Assembly (NCBI GenBank): GCA_963995505.1
Contig: OZ023192.1
Coordinates: 12,383,001-12,447,000 of the forward strand
DNA: 64,000 nucleotides
Direction: 5' to 3'
From: Hypericum androsaemum
Lineage: Eukaryota; Streptophyta; Magnoliopsida; Malpighiales; Hypericaceae
The notes below the pieces were generated by a model. That model was given only the letters and a program-made list of their open reading frames with translations. It made no database searches and was not told the origin of the DNA. Position 1 is the first letter of the stretch. The number at the start of each line of letters is the position of its first letter. This document shows, in pieces, positions 55,223-64,000 of this stretch. A program made the translations under genes and the position numbers.

Positions 55223-55485
55223 ATATAAAAATAGGTTGGATAATTAATACATAGAGTATTGAAAACTTCTGAATTACAATATCATATACGGCATTTATAT
55301 AGGCATCTAACTAACAACTCGATAAAAATAAAAAAATTAGAAATATAATCCTAATAAAATAATTTTGAACATGCCTTAACAAAAATCATACTAAATTTTA
55401 AAATAAGAGATAAAACTAAACTTCCACGAAATTCAGCTGTGATTTAAATTTTTTGTACACCAATCAATACACAATCTAGATGAAA

Positions 55486-55597
55486 CCAAAGGACATTTGC
55501 CCTAACGGCACAAAGTATAATGCAATTTAATAGAGTCAAGCGTTCAAATCGTGACAAGATGTAATTATTTGATGTAAAAATTTACCTTTTAAAAAAT
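55486..55597 (+). mobile_element. tRNA-derived SINE, copy B
   Basis: Same insertion as 164-277 and 40318-40429, with target repeats at 55471-55485 and 55598-55610. Duplicated with the block. Confidence 0.72.
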
Positions 55598-55884
55598 ACA
55601 ATCTATATGATTTTTTTTTGAAATCATGTATTTTTGGATGTTTATTTGAGACAGAGTAAATTGTGTTCTAAATAGTTGCAATTAACTGAGTAATATCTAT
55701 TCGACTTCTAAAATATCTTATTCCATATCAGAAGACTAATCTATATTGAACTAACTCGACCTAAATATTATTCATATTAAATCGTAACAAGCTAAATATA
55801 TCTTTCATACTTCTTTAGGATATCTTTTATAAATTTTATGTGCGCAAATCTATTTAACATTCCATATTAGGAGATTTATATATA

Positions 55885-56070
55885 GGTCAACTTTCCGAAA
55901 CAAGGTAATTGCTGCTTTTGGAAGTGTAATTATATTTTCAAACTATTGCAATAGAAAAGTGTAAAAGTTTGATATATAGGTCAACCTTCCGAAACAAACG
56001 TTTAGTTATATAATTGCTTGTTTTGAAAGTATAATTACATTTCCAAACAATTGCAATATAAAAGTTCAAG
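55885..56070 (+). promoter_or_regulatory. Tandem promoter modules of PMEI copy B
   Basis: Modules start ggtcaac at 55885 and 55979. The proximal TATA box tataaaag is at 56057-56064, 80 bp before the ATG. The distal box reads tagaaaag (copy A: tataaaag), so only one good TATA box remains. Confidence 0.58.
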
Positions 56071-56143
56071 GATGTTGGTTTTCTACTCGCGGAAAACGAA
56101 GACATTGTCTCTTAGAAATAAATCATACCCTAAAGCAACAACG

Positions 56144-56665
56144 ATGTCTTCAATTCTCAACTTTTGTGCACTATTTGTACTTTTGTTGGTGTCCTTGATC
56201 ACACCATCTTTCGCTATTTCCCAGGGTGACATAAATGTAGTTTGCTATGATTCCGAAATACGAGATCGTTTATTTTGTTTTTTATACTTAAATTTTTTCC
56301 CTGACGTGCATGTTGCTAACTCATCCATCATCATCAAGAAAATTAATTCTATAATCATCCAAAAAGCCAAAGAAACCTCCCAACAGATTGAGACATTTAG
56401 AAATGGAAATCCACCTTATGAACCATATATTGCCTCATCAGAATGCAAGACCAGCTATGTGAGTGTAATCGACAAATTGCAAGAAGCTCAAAAAGAATAT
56501 GCGGCAAATGAGAGATTTCACTTTCCTTATGTACTAAAGGCGGCTCTTCAATCAATCGATGATTGTACATATGTGATAGGGAAATACGAGTTTCCCTTCA
56601 AGAGGAACAATTTAAATATCGGAAAAATTATTAGCATCATTTTGATGATAAATAAACATCTGTAA
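56144..56665 (+). CDS. PMEI-domain secreted inhibitor-like protein, copy B (intact)
   Basis: 173 aa, ATG 56144, same leader and four cysteines (34, 45, 101, 141) as copy A. At the six positions where A and B differ, B agrees with pseudogene C at residues 106, 114, 129 and 136 (SYVSVIDKLQEAQ, YVLKAALQSIDDC), so at those sites A carries the derived state. B also has three synonymous differences from A. The expected role is as for the other copies, an extracellular inhibitor-like protein of unknown partner. Head-to-tail with truncated copy G about 1 kb downstream. Confidence 0.83.
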   Translation: MSSILNFCALFVLLLVSLITPSFAISQGDINVVCYDSEIRDRLFCFLYLNFFPDVHVANSSIIIKKINSIIIQKAKETSQQIETFRNGNPPYEPYIASSECKTSYVSVIDKLQEAQKEYAANERFHFPYVLKAALQSIDDCTYVIGKYEFPFKRNNLNIGKIISIILMINKHL

Positions 56666-56910
56666 GATCGTTCTCGAAGGCCTATCTGACGAGAACGGCA
56701 GCCACAGAACGCTTCAAAGTAATAAAGATGTTAAGATGATGATTGTATGATGGTTTCTTCCTTATGTTGTCCGTAGATGTTTATTAAATAAAAATTTAAG
56801 AATTCCTTCTTGTCGAGAAAATGCCATAAAAAATTGAATATCAGGTAGAAAAACTCAAAAAATTAAGTAAAGTCGATACAATCAATCAAAACATCTAAAA
56901 ATTAGGTCAC

Positions 56911-57010
56911 GTGGGGGGGGGGGGGGGGGGGGGGGGGGGGGTGGGGGGGGGGGGCGGCGGAAGGGAAGGGAGAGAGGGAGGAAGGAGGACGAGAGGGAGG
57001 GCGGGCGAAA
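56911..57010 (+). repeat. Poly-G/G-rich tract in block B
   Basis: A 29-G run (56913-56941), T, then a 12-G run (56943-56954) and a G/A-rich remainder matching the end of the block A tract. The exact length of such a run is prone to sequencing error. Confidence 0.75.
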
Positions 57011-57230
57011 GTAGGAGTATTTAAATCCTTGGCTATCCATAAATAAACGAGTTATGTTACTCTCCATTTACAAAAATCTTCATGCTTTTTTAATACTTAT
57101 GTATATATGTCTGTACATAGTTATTGCTTTGTACAGTTTGGTTTGGTGAATATAAATTTTACTTATAAAAAAAATACTTATGTATATAGGTCTCACCAAA
57201 TATTATTGAATGGCTGTTTTCATATGTTGG

Positions 57231-57705
57231 ATATACAATTTATATAAAGAATTTAGGGTAAATTACTTTTGGGTCCTTGTGTATGTTCAAATAGACGTTG
57301 CAATCCTTATTTTTTGAAAATACATATAGCCGTACTCTTGGGTCCTTCTCTGACGGCATTAATCATTTTTCTATGTAAAATAATTTTTGTGCCCTTAGCA
57401 TAAAATAAAAAATTATTAATATCCCTCTCTCTCCTGTCTTCCTCTTGTCTTGAGTGTAAAAAAATACTCATTTCTCTATGTCATTTAGGAGTCGTTTTTA
57501 TTAATTTTCGTGTCTAAAGTCCTTAAATCTTGAGTCGTATTAACCATCTTTAGATCCATTACCTTGAATAATTTGATTTGTCGATTCTTGTGTCTTTGGG
57601 AGGTGTTCGGGACGAGAGGAATTTGCAAAGATGCGGAATAACGGAAAAACCGAGAAGTAAGGAAGCCAAGCCGAAAAATCCACAAAGACGCTGAACGGTG
57701 GAGAG
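57231..57705. other. One-sided MULE-like terminus and unassigned sequence
   Basis: gggtaaattacttttgggtcc at 57256 resembles gggcaaattaccccctagtcc at 23930, a transposon-terminus type, but no inverted partner is found. Text from 57480 to 57700 is of higher complexity with no recognised family. It joins copy G abruptly at about 57706. Confidence 0.35.
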
Positions 57706-58087
57706 AGCTGTTTTCCTACTTCAAAAATATCCCTAGCGTGCGTGTTGCTAACTTATCGATCACCATCAAGACAATTAACGTTATAGCCATAATCAAAGCC
57801 AAACAAACTTCCCAACAAATTGAGAAATTTATTAATGGAAGCCACCTTATTACCCTTATATTGTCTCGTCAATATGCGAGACCGACTATGGGAGTGTAAT
57901 TAGCAAATTGCGAGACGCTCAGGGAGAATTTGCGATAGGGAAGAGATCGGACTTTCCTTTGGAATTAAAGGCGGCTCTTAAATCATTGTCAATATGTGAT
58001 AGCGAAATATGGGCTTCCCTTTGAGAAGAGTAATTTAGATTTGGGTAAAATTATTAGCATCATCTTGATACTCAATAAACATATGTA
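57706..58087 (+). pseudogene. PMEI-like inhibitor, copy G (5'-truncated, frameshifted)
   Basis: Begins after the second cysteine (FSYFKNIPSVRVANLS) with no leader or promoter. A 1-nt loss near 57840 (aatggaagccacc against aatggaaatccacc) shifts the frame, and the Cys4 region is shortened (ctcttaaatcattgtcaat). The C-terminal codons to taaacatatgtaa are recognisable. The 5' half was lost at the junction with the sequence before 57706. Confidence 0.82.
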
Positions 58088-58655
58088 ATATCGTCCTCGA
58101 GAGCTGAATGTTACTGTTAAATAATCTGTTTGTTATTTTTTCTCACCCGCTTAGCCAATTATGGTCAGACTAGCCACAACGGTGGCCAATCCTTAGCCTA
58201 GTTAAGGAAGAAGACAAAAAAAAAACCTAAACTAAAATTCACGGACTGGCGTCCGGGTTAAGCCAGTATTTTATTTTTTAATTTTTTTAATTTTTTTATC
58301 TAATCTAGTGATACTTGGCACAATGTTATTTGTTGAAATAGATTTTTGGAAATATAATTTACGTGGTTATAAAAATTGAAGTTATTTTTTAACAAAACTA
58401 AAAATAAATAATATGAAATTTTATATTTTTTAATTCTCTATAAATAGAGTTCAATATTAATATATTTTGATACACAATCTAAAATTCTCTATTTTTTTAC
58501 TACATAATCTCTTTATATTATTTCTATTATGGATTCGAATGATCCTAACTCTCCAAATTATCAACCATTTCAACCTTGTTTAATTTTTGTAATCTTAATT
58601 TTGTTACGTTATTGTAATTTTTTCCTAGTTATAATTACAGACCCATCATTTTCGT
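58088..58655 (+). other. A+T-rich region, possible PIF/Harbinger-type remnant
   Basis: No complete gene. ctataaatagag (58439-58450) followed by ATG at 58529 and MDSNDPNSPNYQPFQP resembles the promoter and N-terminus of the Myb-like ORF of PIF/Harbinger elements, but the frame soon loses any likeness and no inverted termini were found. Confidence 0.3.
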
Positions 58656-59418
58656 TAGGGGTGAGCATTCGGTATATATCGATCCCGAATACCGAATAAC
58701 AAAAAAATTTGTACCGATCCCGAACCGAAATTATTTCAGTATCTACCAAATACCGAATTAAAATTTTGGTATAATAAAAAAAATCCCAAAATTTTCAAAA
58801 AAAAATATGTCTCATGCATTACAAATTGTTCCAACATAATGTCTAAAAAAAGTGCTGAGTTCCAACATCACCAAGAGATTAACTCGAACCAAGCAAGAAC
58901 AATATTAACTCGAACCAAACAGAACTCGTGTATATTAACTCGAATCAAGCAAGAACAATATTAACTCGAACTAATCTGCTCCATTTAACCTTATAGTAAG
59001 TCAGTAACCCAATTAATTTAATTCAAAAAAACTCTAATCTGAAACCCTAATTAACAATACTCGGAGAGGGGAAGTTCCGAAGTGGTGGTCTGCGACATCG
59101 CAGTCGCCTGTGATGGTGGGCTGGTGGCCGCCGGTGGAATCTCTTAGCATCGGGTTTATTTTTTGTCAAGAGGAAGGCGGGGGTGGGTTTCGTTTTCTGA
59201 TTTCTGTGGAGAATGGAGGTGAGTAGTTTTTTTTTCCTTATATAGTTGGTACTTGGCAAAGTTTAGTTTAGTACTTCAGAATTTTATGTATTACCGAAAT
59301 TATACCGAATAACGAAATTCACTAAATTTCTCAAAAGTCGATATCGAATAAAATCTCTTAAACCAAAATAGTGATCATGAAATATAAGAAAATCCCTAAT
59401 ATCGAATGCTCACCCCTA
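58656..59418. mobile_element. hAT-type MITE (763 bp)
   Basis: Perfect 16-bp terminal inverted repeats, taggggtgagcattcg and its complement ending cacccta-type, flanked by attttcgt (58648-58655) and atttttgt (59419-59426), an 8-bp duplication with one mismatch. Inside, 58870-58980 holds several copies of attaactcgaac(c/t)aa(g/a)c. No transposase. The small minus-strand ORF at 59047-59259 has no known family. Confidence 0.82.
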
Positions 59419-59426
59419 ATTTTTGT

Positions 59427-59672
59427 ATATATGTTACAATTTATACTACACATAAATTGATAGTAGATAATATGTGGATGAGAGAGAAATTAATTATTTG
59501 TTTGATAACCTGATTACAATAGTCTCATAATTGTGTGAGAGTTTCTTTTCCCAGTTATTTGCTCATGTTTATTTAATAAATAATTATCCATATGGAAGTC
59601 GTTGTTCCCTTAAAAAATACATAAAGTGTTTTTTCTTAGAGTTAGGGATTACGAGAGGCTCGAGAGCATCCT
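59427..59672 (+). other. PMEI-type 3' flank remnant
   Basis: gtttatttaataaa, cgttgttcccttaaaaaat and acataaagtg match the distal 3' flank of copies D and E (for example 14330-14390), so this is the downstream flank of copy G pushed away by the MITE. Confidence 0.5.
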
Positions 59673-59680
59673 TGAAAAAG

Positions 59681-60147
59681 CATTGTTTTCAAAAACGACC
59701 CGGAGAGCGACCCGGATTTTGGTCCGTTCTCTGGATCAACCGGTCCGACCGGTCAAACTGGTGGTCAGACTGGTAGTTTATTATATATTTTTTAATATAT
59801 ATTTAGTAAATAATAGGTTTAAAAATTAATATTCTTGAAATGTTGCTAAATTTATTTCATATTTAGTATAATTATCTTTGTAGATTTAGTTTATTTTGTG
59901 TTGATTTAGAAAAATCGAGTAGAAAATCTGATTTTTTTGGGTCGGGTTGGGTGAAATCTGGTTTTTGGGTTGGTTTTTTGGTCAAACCTAACGAACCAGA
60001 TTTTTCCGGGTCAAAAATCCGAGCCAACTGCCCGGTCAGACCGAAAATCTTCCGGTTCGTTAGGTAACCGGTCGAACTTGGTTTTTTGACCCGAGATTGG
60101 CTCCGTTACGCGGTCCGACCGGTTGGACCGCCGTCTCGAAAACAATG
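59681..60147. mobile_element. hAT-type MITE (467 bp) with perfect 8-bp TSD
   Basis: tgaaaaag occurs at 59673-59680 and 60148-60155. The ends are inverted (cattgttttc ... gaaaacaatg), and the arms are rich in ccggtccgaccggt words in inverted orientation, so the element can fold on itself. Overlapping ORFs here (59531, 59626, 60011, 60060) are chance. Confidence 0.85.
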
Positions 60148-60155
60148 TGAAAAAG

Positions 60156-60426
60156 TACAAAAGGTACCCGACTTTTTTGTGTTGCCTGTACGTTACCTTT
60201 ACCAAATCCAACTCCCATAAAGTGAGTTATGGTTAGAGAACAAGGTATGCTATAGTTTCCAATACAAAACAGAGATCTTATGTCATTCTGCAAGTATATC
60301 TTATGTATTTTTTGCACTACATTTGACATTAAATTCTTTTTTTATACCGCATTTTCGGTGATCTTTTAATTTCTTATTCAATTTTTACTAATACTCCAAT
60401 TATGGATGAAATAACTAGTGGGTCTA
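60156..60426 (+). other. Remainder of PMEI copy G 3' flank
   Basis: Ends atggatgaaataactagtgggtc, which matches the distal flanks at 1720 (ataactagtgggtcc), 14570 and 19185. No gene. The LTR at 60427 is inserted here. Confidence 0.5.
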
Positions 60427-62905
60427 TGTCACGACCCATCATGAGGTCGGTGACCGGCGCTAGACTCCACTGTATACAAACTACAAAATGCAGATCTAGC
60501 CAGCCTCAAAACATAGCATAAAGTTTATCAACATTTATTTAAAGCAACACCAGGGCACGCTATATAAACATGCCTCTCAAAATATAAGATATACAAAAAT
60601 GGTGTGAGAACCATCACCAAAAGTCTGAACAAGTTTCCTGTGATACATGTTCAAACCAAAGCATAGTCTAGGATCTAGCCTCTGAAAACTATTACGGAGC
60701 GTCTATACAAGAGTACAAAAGATAGCATGATCCGGAGACCTCAAAAGAGTAGCCCTCGAATGGAAGAGATGGGCATGCACCACGGACTCCAGAACCCGAG
60801 GCAAACTATGATTGCTTTAACCTGAGATGGATTAGTAAGGGGTAAGTGTTTTGAAACACTTAGTAAGAAGATAGAACATAACATATTGGTTATGTCTGCT
60901 ACATATGAGAGACAGAACTTAACCATGTCCAACAATATGCAAGACCACAAGATGCATGCCAACCATATGATCACACACACACAAAAGTTCACATAGTGAA
61001 CAAACGGTGAGCTATAGACAGATTTAGACGGGCCACTTCCTCTCCAGCACAGGGATATCAACATGGCCATCAGATCTCCTTTCCATAATCACATACTAAG
61101 TTTAATAGTACTAAACTAGGATATCCCCAGTCTATGTGCACATAGGCTAACATCCCCGGTTAGCACGGGAAAACCTGTCCATATCTCACCAAAAACAACA
61201 TAGCATACCCAAACAAATTGGCCCCACGTTAGGAAAGACATATTCTCTAGCTAGCCATTCACATGTGCCATATCTCTCACAGACCAATCCAAACATGAAC
61301 GATCTTATCACAAATGCACATGACCACTTCATGAACATACTTCATATGCATGAGACGCACATAATCAAGACCTGAAACATGCACATGCACCAAACAAAAC
61401 CAAATTTATCATGTTCTATTCGCTTACACAAACGAATATCACGCAATAGTGCCGATTTCCCGAGTCCTAATCTCTCGTCACTTTCAACCTTCAACCGTTC
61501 CTCCCAGATAGTTTTCTTCACTGAAAGCACTTTGAGAAAGCTTTACATGATCTGTATAACAATTTCCAATCATAAAATGAGGTCAGTTCCTCATTTGCCA
61601 ACCGAGTTACATATTGAGCACACGATAAGCTCAATCGCTTTTAAGTTCGATAGATATCACATATAACCCGATATCACACAAAACCCATTTAATTTACTGT
61701 ACTTAAGCTCTCTTGAATGTTCTTGATAACTCAGGGTCCAAAAATCAACCTAGAATCTAAAAGAATTAACTTACCAAGCCTTTACTCATAAACCCTGCTC
61801 AATCCTGAACTAGGCAGCTAGTCCAAATTTCAACCAGGTCTTGAAGGCGATTCTTTCATCCAAACAGGGCGTATAATATGGCGTTAGAAAGCTAATTAAG
61901 TCTTCTACAATCTCTAAGAAGGAACCTAAGTCCAATTCGGAGTCCAACTAAGCTTACCAAGCCATTCTTCTTCCACTAGCTCATCTGTGTCTCCAGTAGA
62001 TAGTCCGTTGTTCAAAATAGATTTCCTATTGGCTCCTTGATCAGAATAGAACATATGATATACCGTTAATAAGGTATTTGAGTCCTCGAAAACTTCCATG
62101 AAGACATAAAAGTCCAATTCAAATCCAAAAATAACTTACCAATCACGTTTTCTTCAATAACTTCAGCTGTGTGCTTCACCAACGACTGTCTGATTCAAAA
62201 TGAATTTTCTATTGATTTCCTGATCCAAATTTAACATATAATATACCAAAAGAAAGGTATTGAAGTCCTCTACAATAGTCTTGACAACTTCAAAGTCCAA
62301 ATATGAATAGAAATAAGCTTACCGACTGATTCTTTATCCAGCAGCTTCTTTCTCTTTCCTCTTACTCTCTCTCTCAACTTTCTCTTCTCTTTTGAGTTAT
62401 GGCTGAGTCTCGGAATTTTTTGCCTCTTCCTTAAGGTTTCTGAGTCCCAAAAGTATATAGGTGAGTAAGAGTCCAGCTTGACTCACCTCCTTAACCAAGT
62501 CTAATGAACAAGCAAGTGGTAATAGATGATTGGTTGATTCCCAATGGGGTCCAATCAGAAAGAGACTCATTCAAGCTCCGTTTTGACTGTCTTCCATTGC
62601 GTTTTATAAAAACTTGTCAACTAACAAATTGTAGCCCTATGTGTGTAGTTTTTGGATCATATTTATTTGTAATATTTGGAGTAAAATTGAGAACATGGTG
62701 CTCCATTAACTAAACAAAGGTCATTGTTGTCCGAACTTGACCAACAAAATTCTTAAAGCTTGGAATAATTGACTAGGCTTTGTTGTAGTTAGCTAGAATC
62801 CTAAGAAGACCATAGAATATCTAGAAATACTTCCAAATACATCTCATATGTAGATTGTACCATAGAATACTATTTATTCCAACTGACCATTTATAAGATA
62901 TCACA
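60427..62905 (-). repeat. 3' LTR (2.48 kb) of a minus-strand chromodomain-type gypsy element
   Basis: TG at 60427 and CA at 62905. Immediately beyond lies ttctcccctccttataaa, whose complement is the polypurine tract (tttataaggaggggagaa) that follows pol in plant Del/Tekay-type elements. The LTR is noncoding and includes repeated gaagtcctc..caa.a.tct words (61890-62320). Minor ORFs inside are not genes. Confidence 0.7.
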
Positions 62906-63349
62906 ATTCTCCCCTCCTTATAAAAATTCGGTCCCCGAATTTACTAAAGGCATGGAGTACTTATAGTGTTAGTCAAATAGGTTTGGATACTTCCCTCGCA
63001 TATCCTCCTCTAACTCCCATGTAGCCTCTGCTGGAGAATAATTTTGTCATTCCACTTTCACAAATGGAAGATCTTTGGTCCTCAAATTTCTCACTTGTCG
63101 ACCCAATATCTGTAAGGGTCGCTCTTCGTATGTAAGATCATCCTGGAAGTCCACATTTGGTTGGTCTAACACATGTGAAGGATCATATAGGTATCTCCTA
63201 AGCATCGAGACATGAAACACTGGATGTATATGCGAGAATGTGGGTGGTAATGCCAACCGATAAGCCACTCGACCAACCCGCTCCAGGATCTCAAATGGTC
63301 CCACATATCTTGGACTCAATTTACCCTTTTTCCCAAATCTCATAATTGA
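62906..63349 (-). pseudogene. C-terminus of a gypsy pol (integrase tail with chromodomain region)
   Basis: On the minus strand, [51 protein letters not shown] and the region ending VKVE are the classic integrase C-terminal block of plant chromoviruses. It continues after a stop as QNYSPAEATWELEEDMRGKY, the chromodomain-like end. The stop is a W>TGA change (63046-63048 on the minus strand), so the chromodomain is cut off. The upstream part of pol is lost at 63350, where another LTR begins. Confidence 0.88.
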
Positions 63350-64000
63350 TGTACGCAAAATTGACAAGCAATTAAACGCACAAGCAAATAGTATAGTGGT
63401 AAGTAAGGTTCTTAGAACTGAGGGTTGAACACAAAATCAAGGCAAATAATTATGTGAAGCAGGAAAATTAAAGTTTTATAATGTTGTGAAAGGTCGCAAG
63501 TAAATAAACGAGATCGAAAACGTAAATAAAAGATGAGTTATAAATCAATGGAGATAAACGAGCACGATACCCTTATGGACTACCCATCTATGTCGAGACT
63601 ATGGTTTTTATGAAGTTCTAACTAGTACCCGGAGTGTTCTAATGCATCTCCCTAACGCTTCCGCTCATTAGGATGACAAAACTAAGCTAGAATAGTTCAT
63701 GATTACTAATCAACGCTTCCGCTCATTAATTAGACCAAGAATTAAACTAAACTCAATTATGAAGTTCACTCCTATCGGGTTATCCCTTAGTATCAAGATT
63801 CCTCATTAATACCTTAAGACATGTCAATTGACTCTTCCGTTGATTCTAATGCCTTCCGGTCCATTATTATCAACTAAAATCATAATCTAAGTGATCAAGT
63901 TAGATTAAGCATTAAGATCATCAATTGACAACTACTACGAAAGATAATCAAACCATAGCTAACATAGACGAGTAATCACATAATTAGGGCATCGCACTCG
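63350..64000 (-). repeat. Partial LTR of another element, running off the window
   Basis: Starts TG at 63350, exactly where gypsy pol homology stops. gtggtaagtaaggttc and ctgagggttgaacac (63399-63430) resemble the transcript-end region of Tat/Athila-type LTRs on the minus strand. The other end is outside the window. Confidence 0.45.

Larger units (their letters stand above)
55223..57230 (+). repeat. PMEI duplication block B
   Basis: Near-identical to 40055-42103. It ends catatgttgg and continues into atatacaattt, which is probably the original flank on that side, whereas block A runs into the array at the same base. Confidence 0.88.

Noticed and set aside
59531..60329. Short ORFs on both strands
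   Set aside because: They span MITE borders or the self-complementary MITE arms and match no family.

Overview
This is a repeat-dense stretch of a flowering-plant nuclear genome, most likely a eudicot. The species cannot be named from sequence alone. The plant assignment rests on PMEI-type inhibitor genes, plant LTR retrotransposon lineages (copia, Tat/Athila-like and chromodomain-type gypsy), DUF4283-type LINE ORF1 remnants, a captured GATA-factor fragment and a piece of organelle 23S rDNA.

Host layer: the only native genes I support are a head-to-tail, plus-strand cluster of small secreted proteins with the fold signature of pectin methylesterase/invertase inhibitors (PMEI; signal peptide, four cysteines, about 173 aa). 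Seven copies are visible. C (794-1315) is broken by one stop codon. E (11601-12003) is broken. D (18275-18799) is intact. F (19313-20600) is a shredded relic. A (40976-41497) and B (56144-56665) are intact near-twins. G (57706-58087) lacks its 5' part and is frameshifted. The better-preserved copies share a promoter made of two tandem ~90-110 bp modules, each ending in a TATA-like box. A 114-bp SINE upstream of A, B and C is absent from D, which keeps the empty site, so the branching order of the family can be read directly.

Transposon layer, left to right: LINE ORF1 relic (2.0-3.7 kb); minus-strand gypsy-like element with a gag-like ORF but no pol (3.68-8.63 kb); minus-strand copia relic (8.88-11.0 kb); SINE with a solo LTR nested in it (12.0-14.15 kb) inside PMEI copy E; a large foldback/MULE-like inverted-repeat element (15.1-17.16 kb); hAT MITE and short retroposon inside PMEI copy F; copia solo LTR (20.67-21.40 kb, TSD GAAAG); a Pack-MULE with a perfect 9-bp TSD carrying a GATA-factor exon fragment (22.38-23.91 kb); a second LINE ORF1 relic (24.3-25.3 kb); an LTR-like segment; and an old copia element (about 27.4-39.1 kb) split by a gag-protease-only LTR element (28.15-34.66 kb).

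The most striking structure lies between PMEI copies A and B, at 42104-55157: a tandem array of five LTRs alternating with four internal regions, period about 2.96 kb. It is built from a non-autonomous retroelement with no visible protease, RT, RNase H or integrase. Its first unit also holds a 257-bp antisense piece of organelle (probably plastid) 23S rDNA. The right end carries two hAT MITEs (8-bp TSDs), a 2.5-kb gypsy LTR with the end of a chromodomain-type pol, and the start of another LTR at the window edge.
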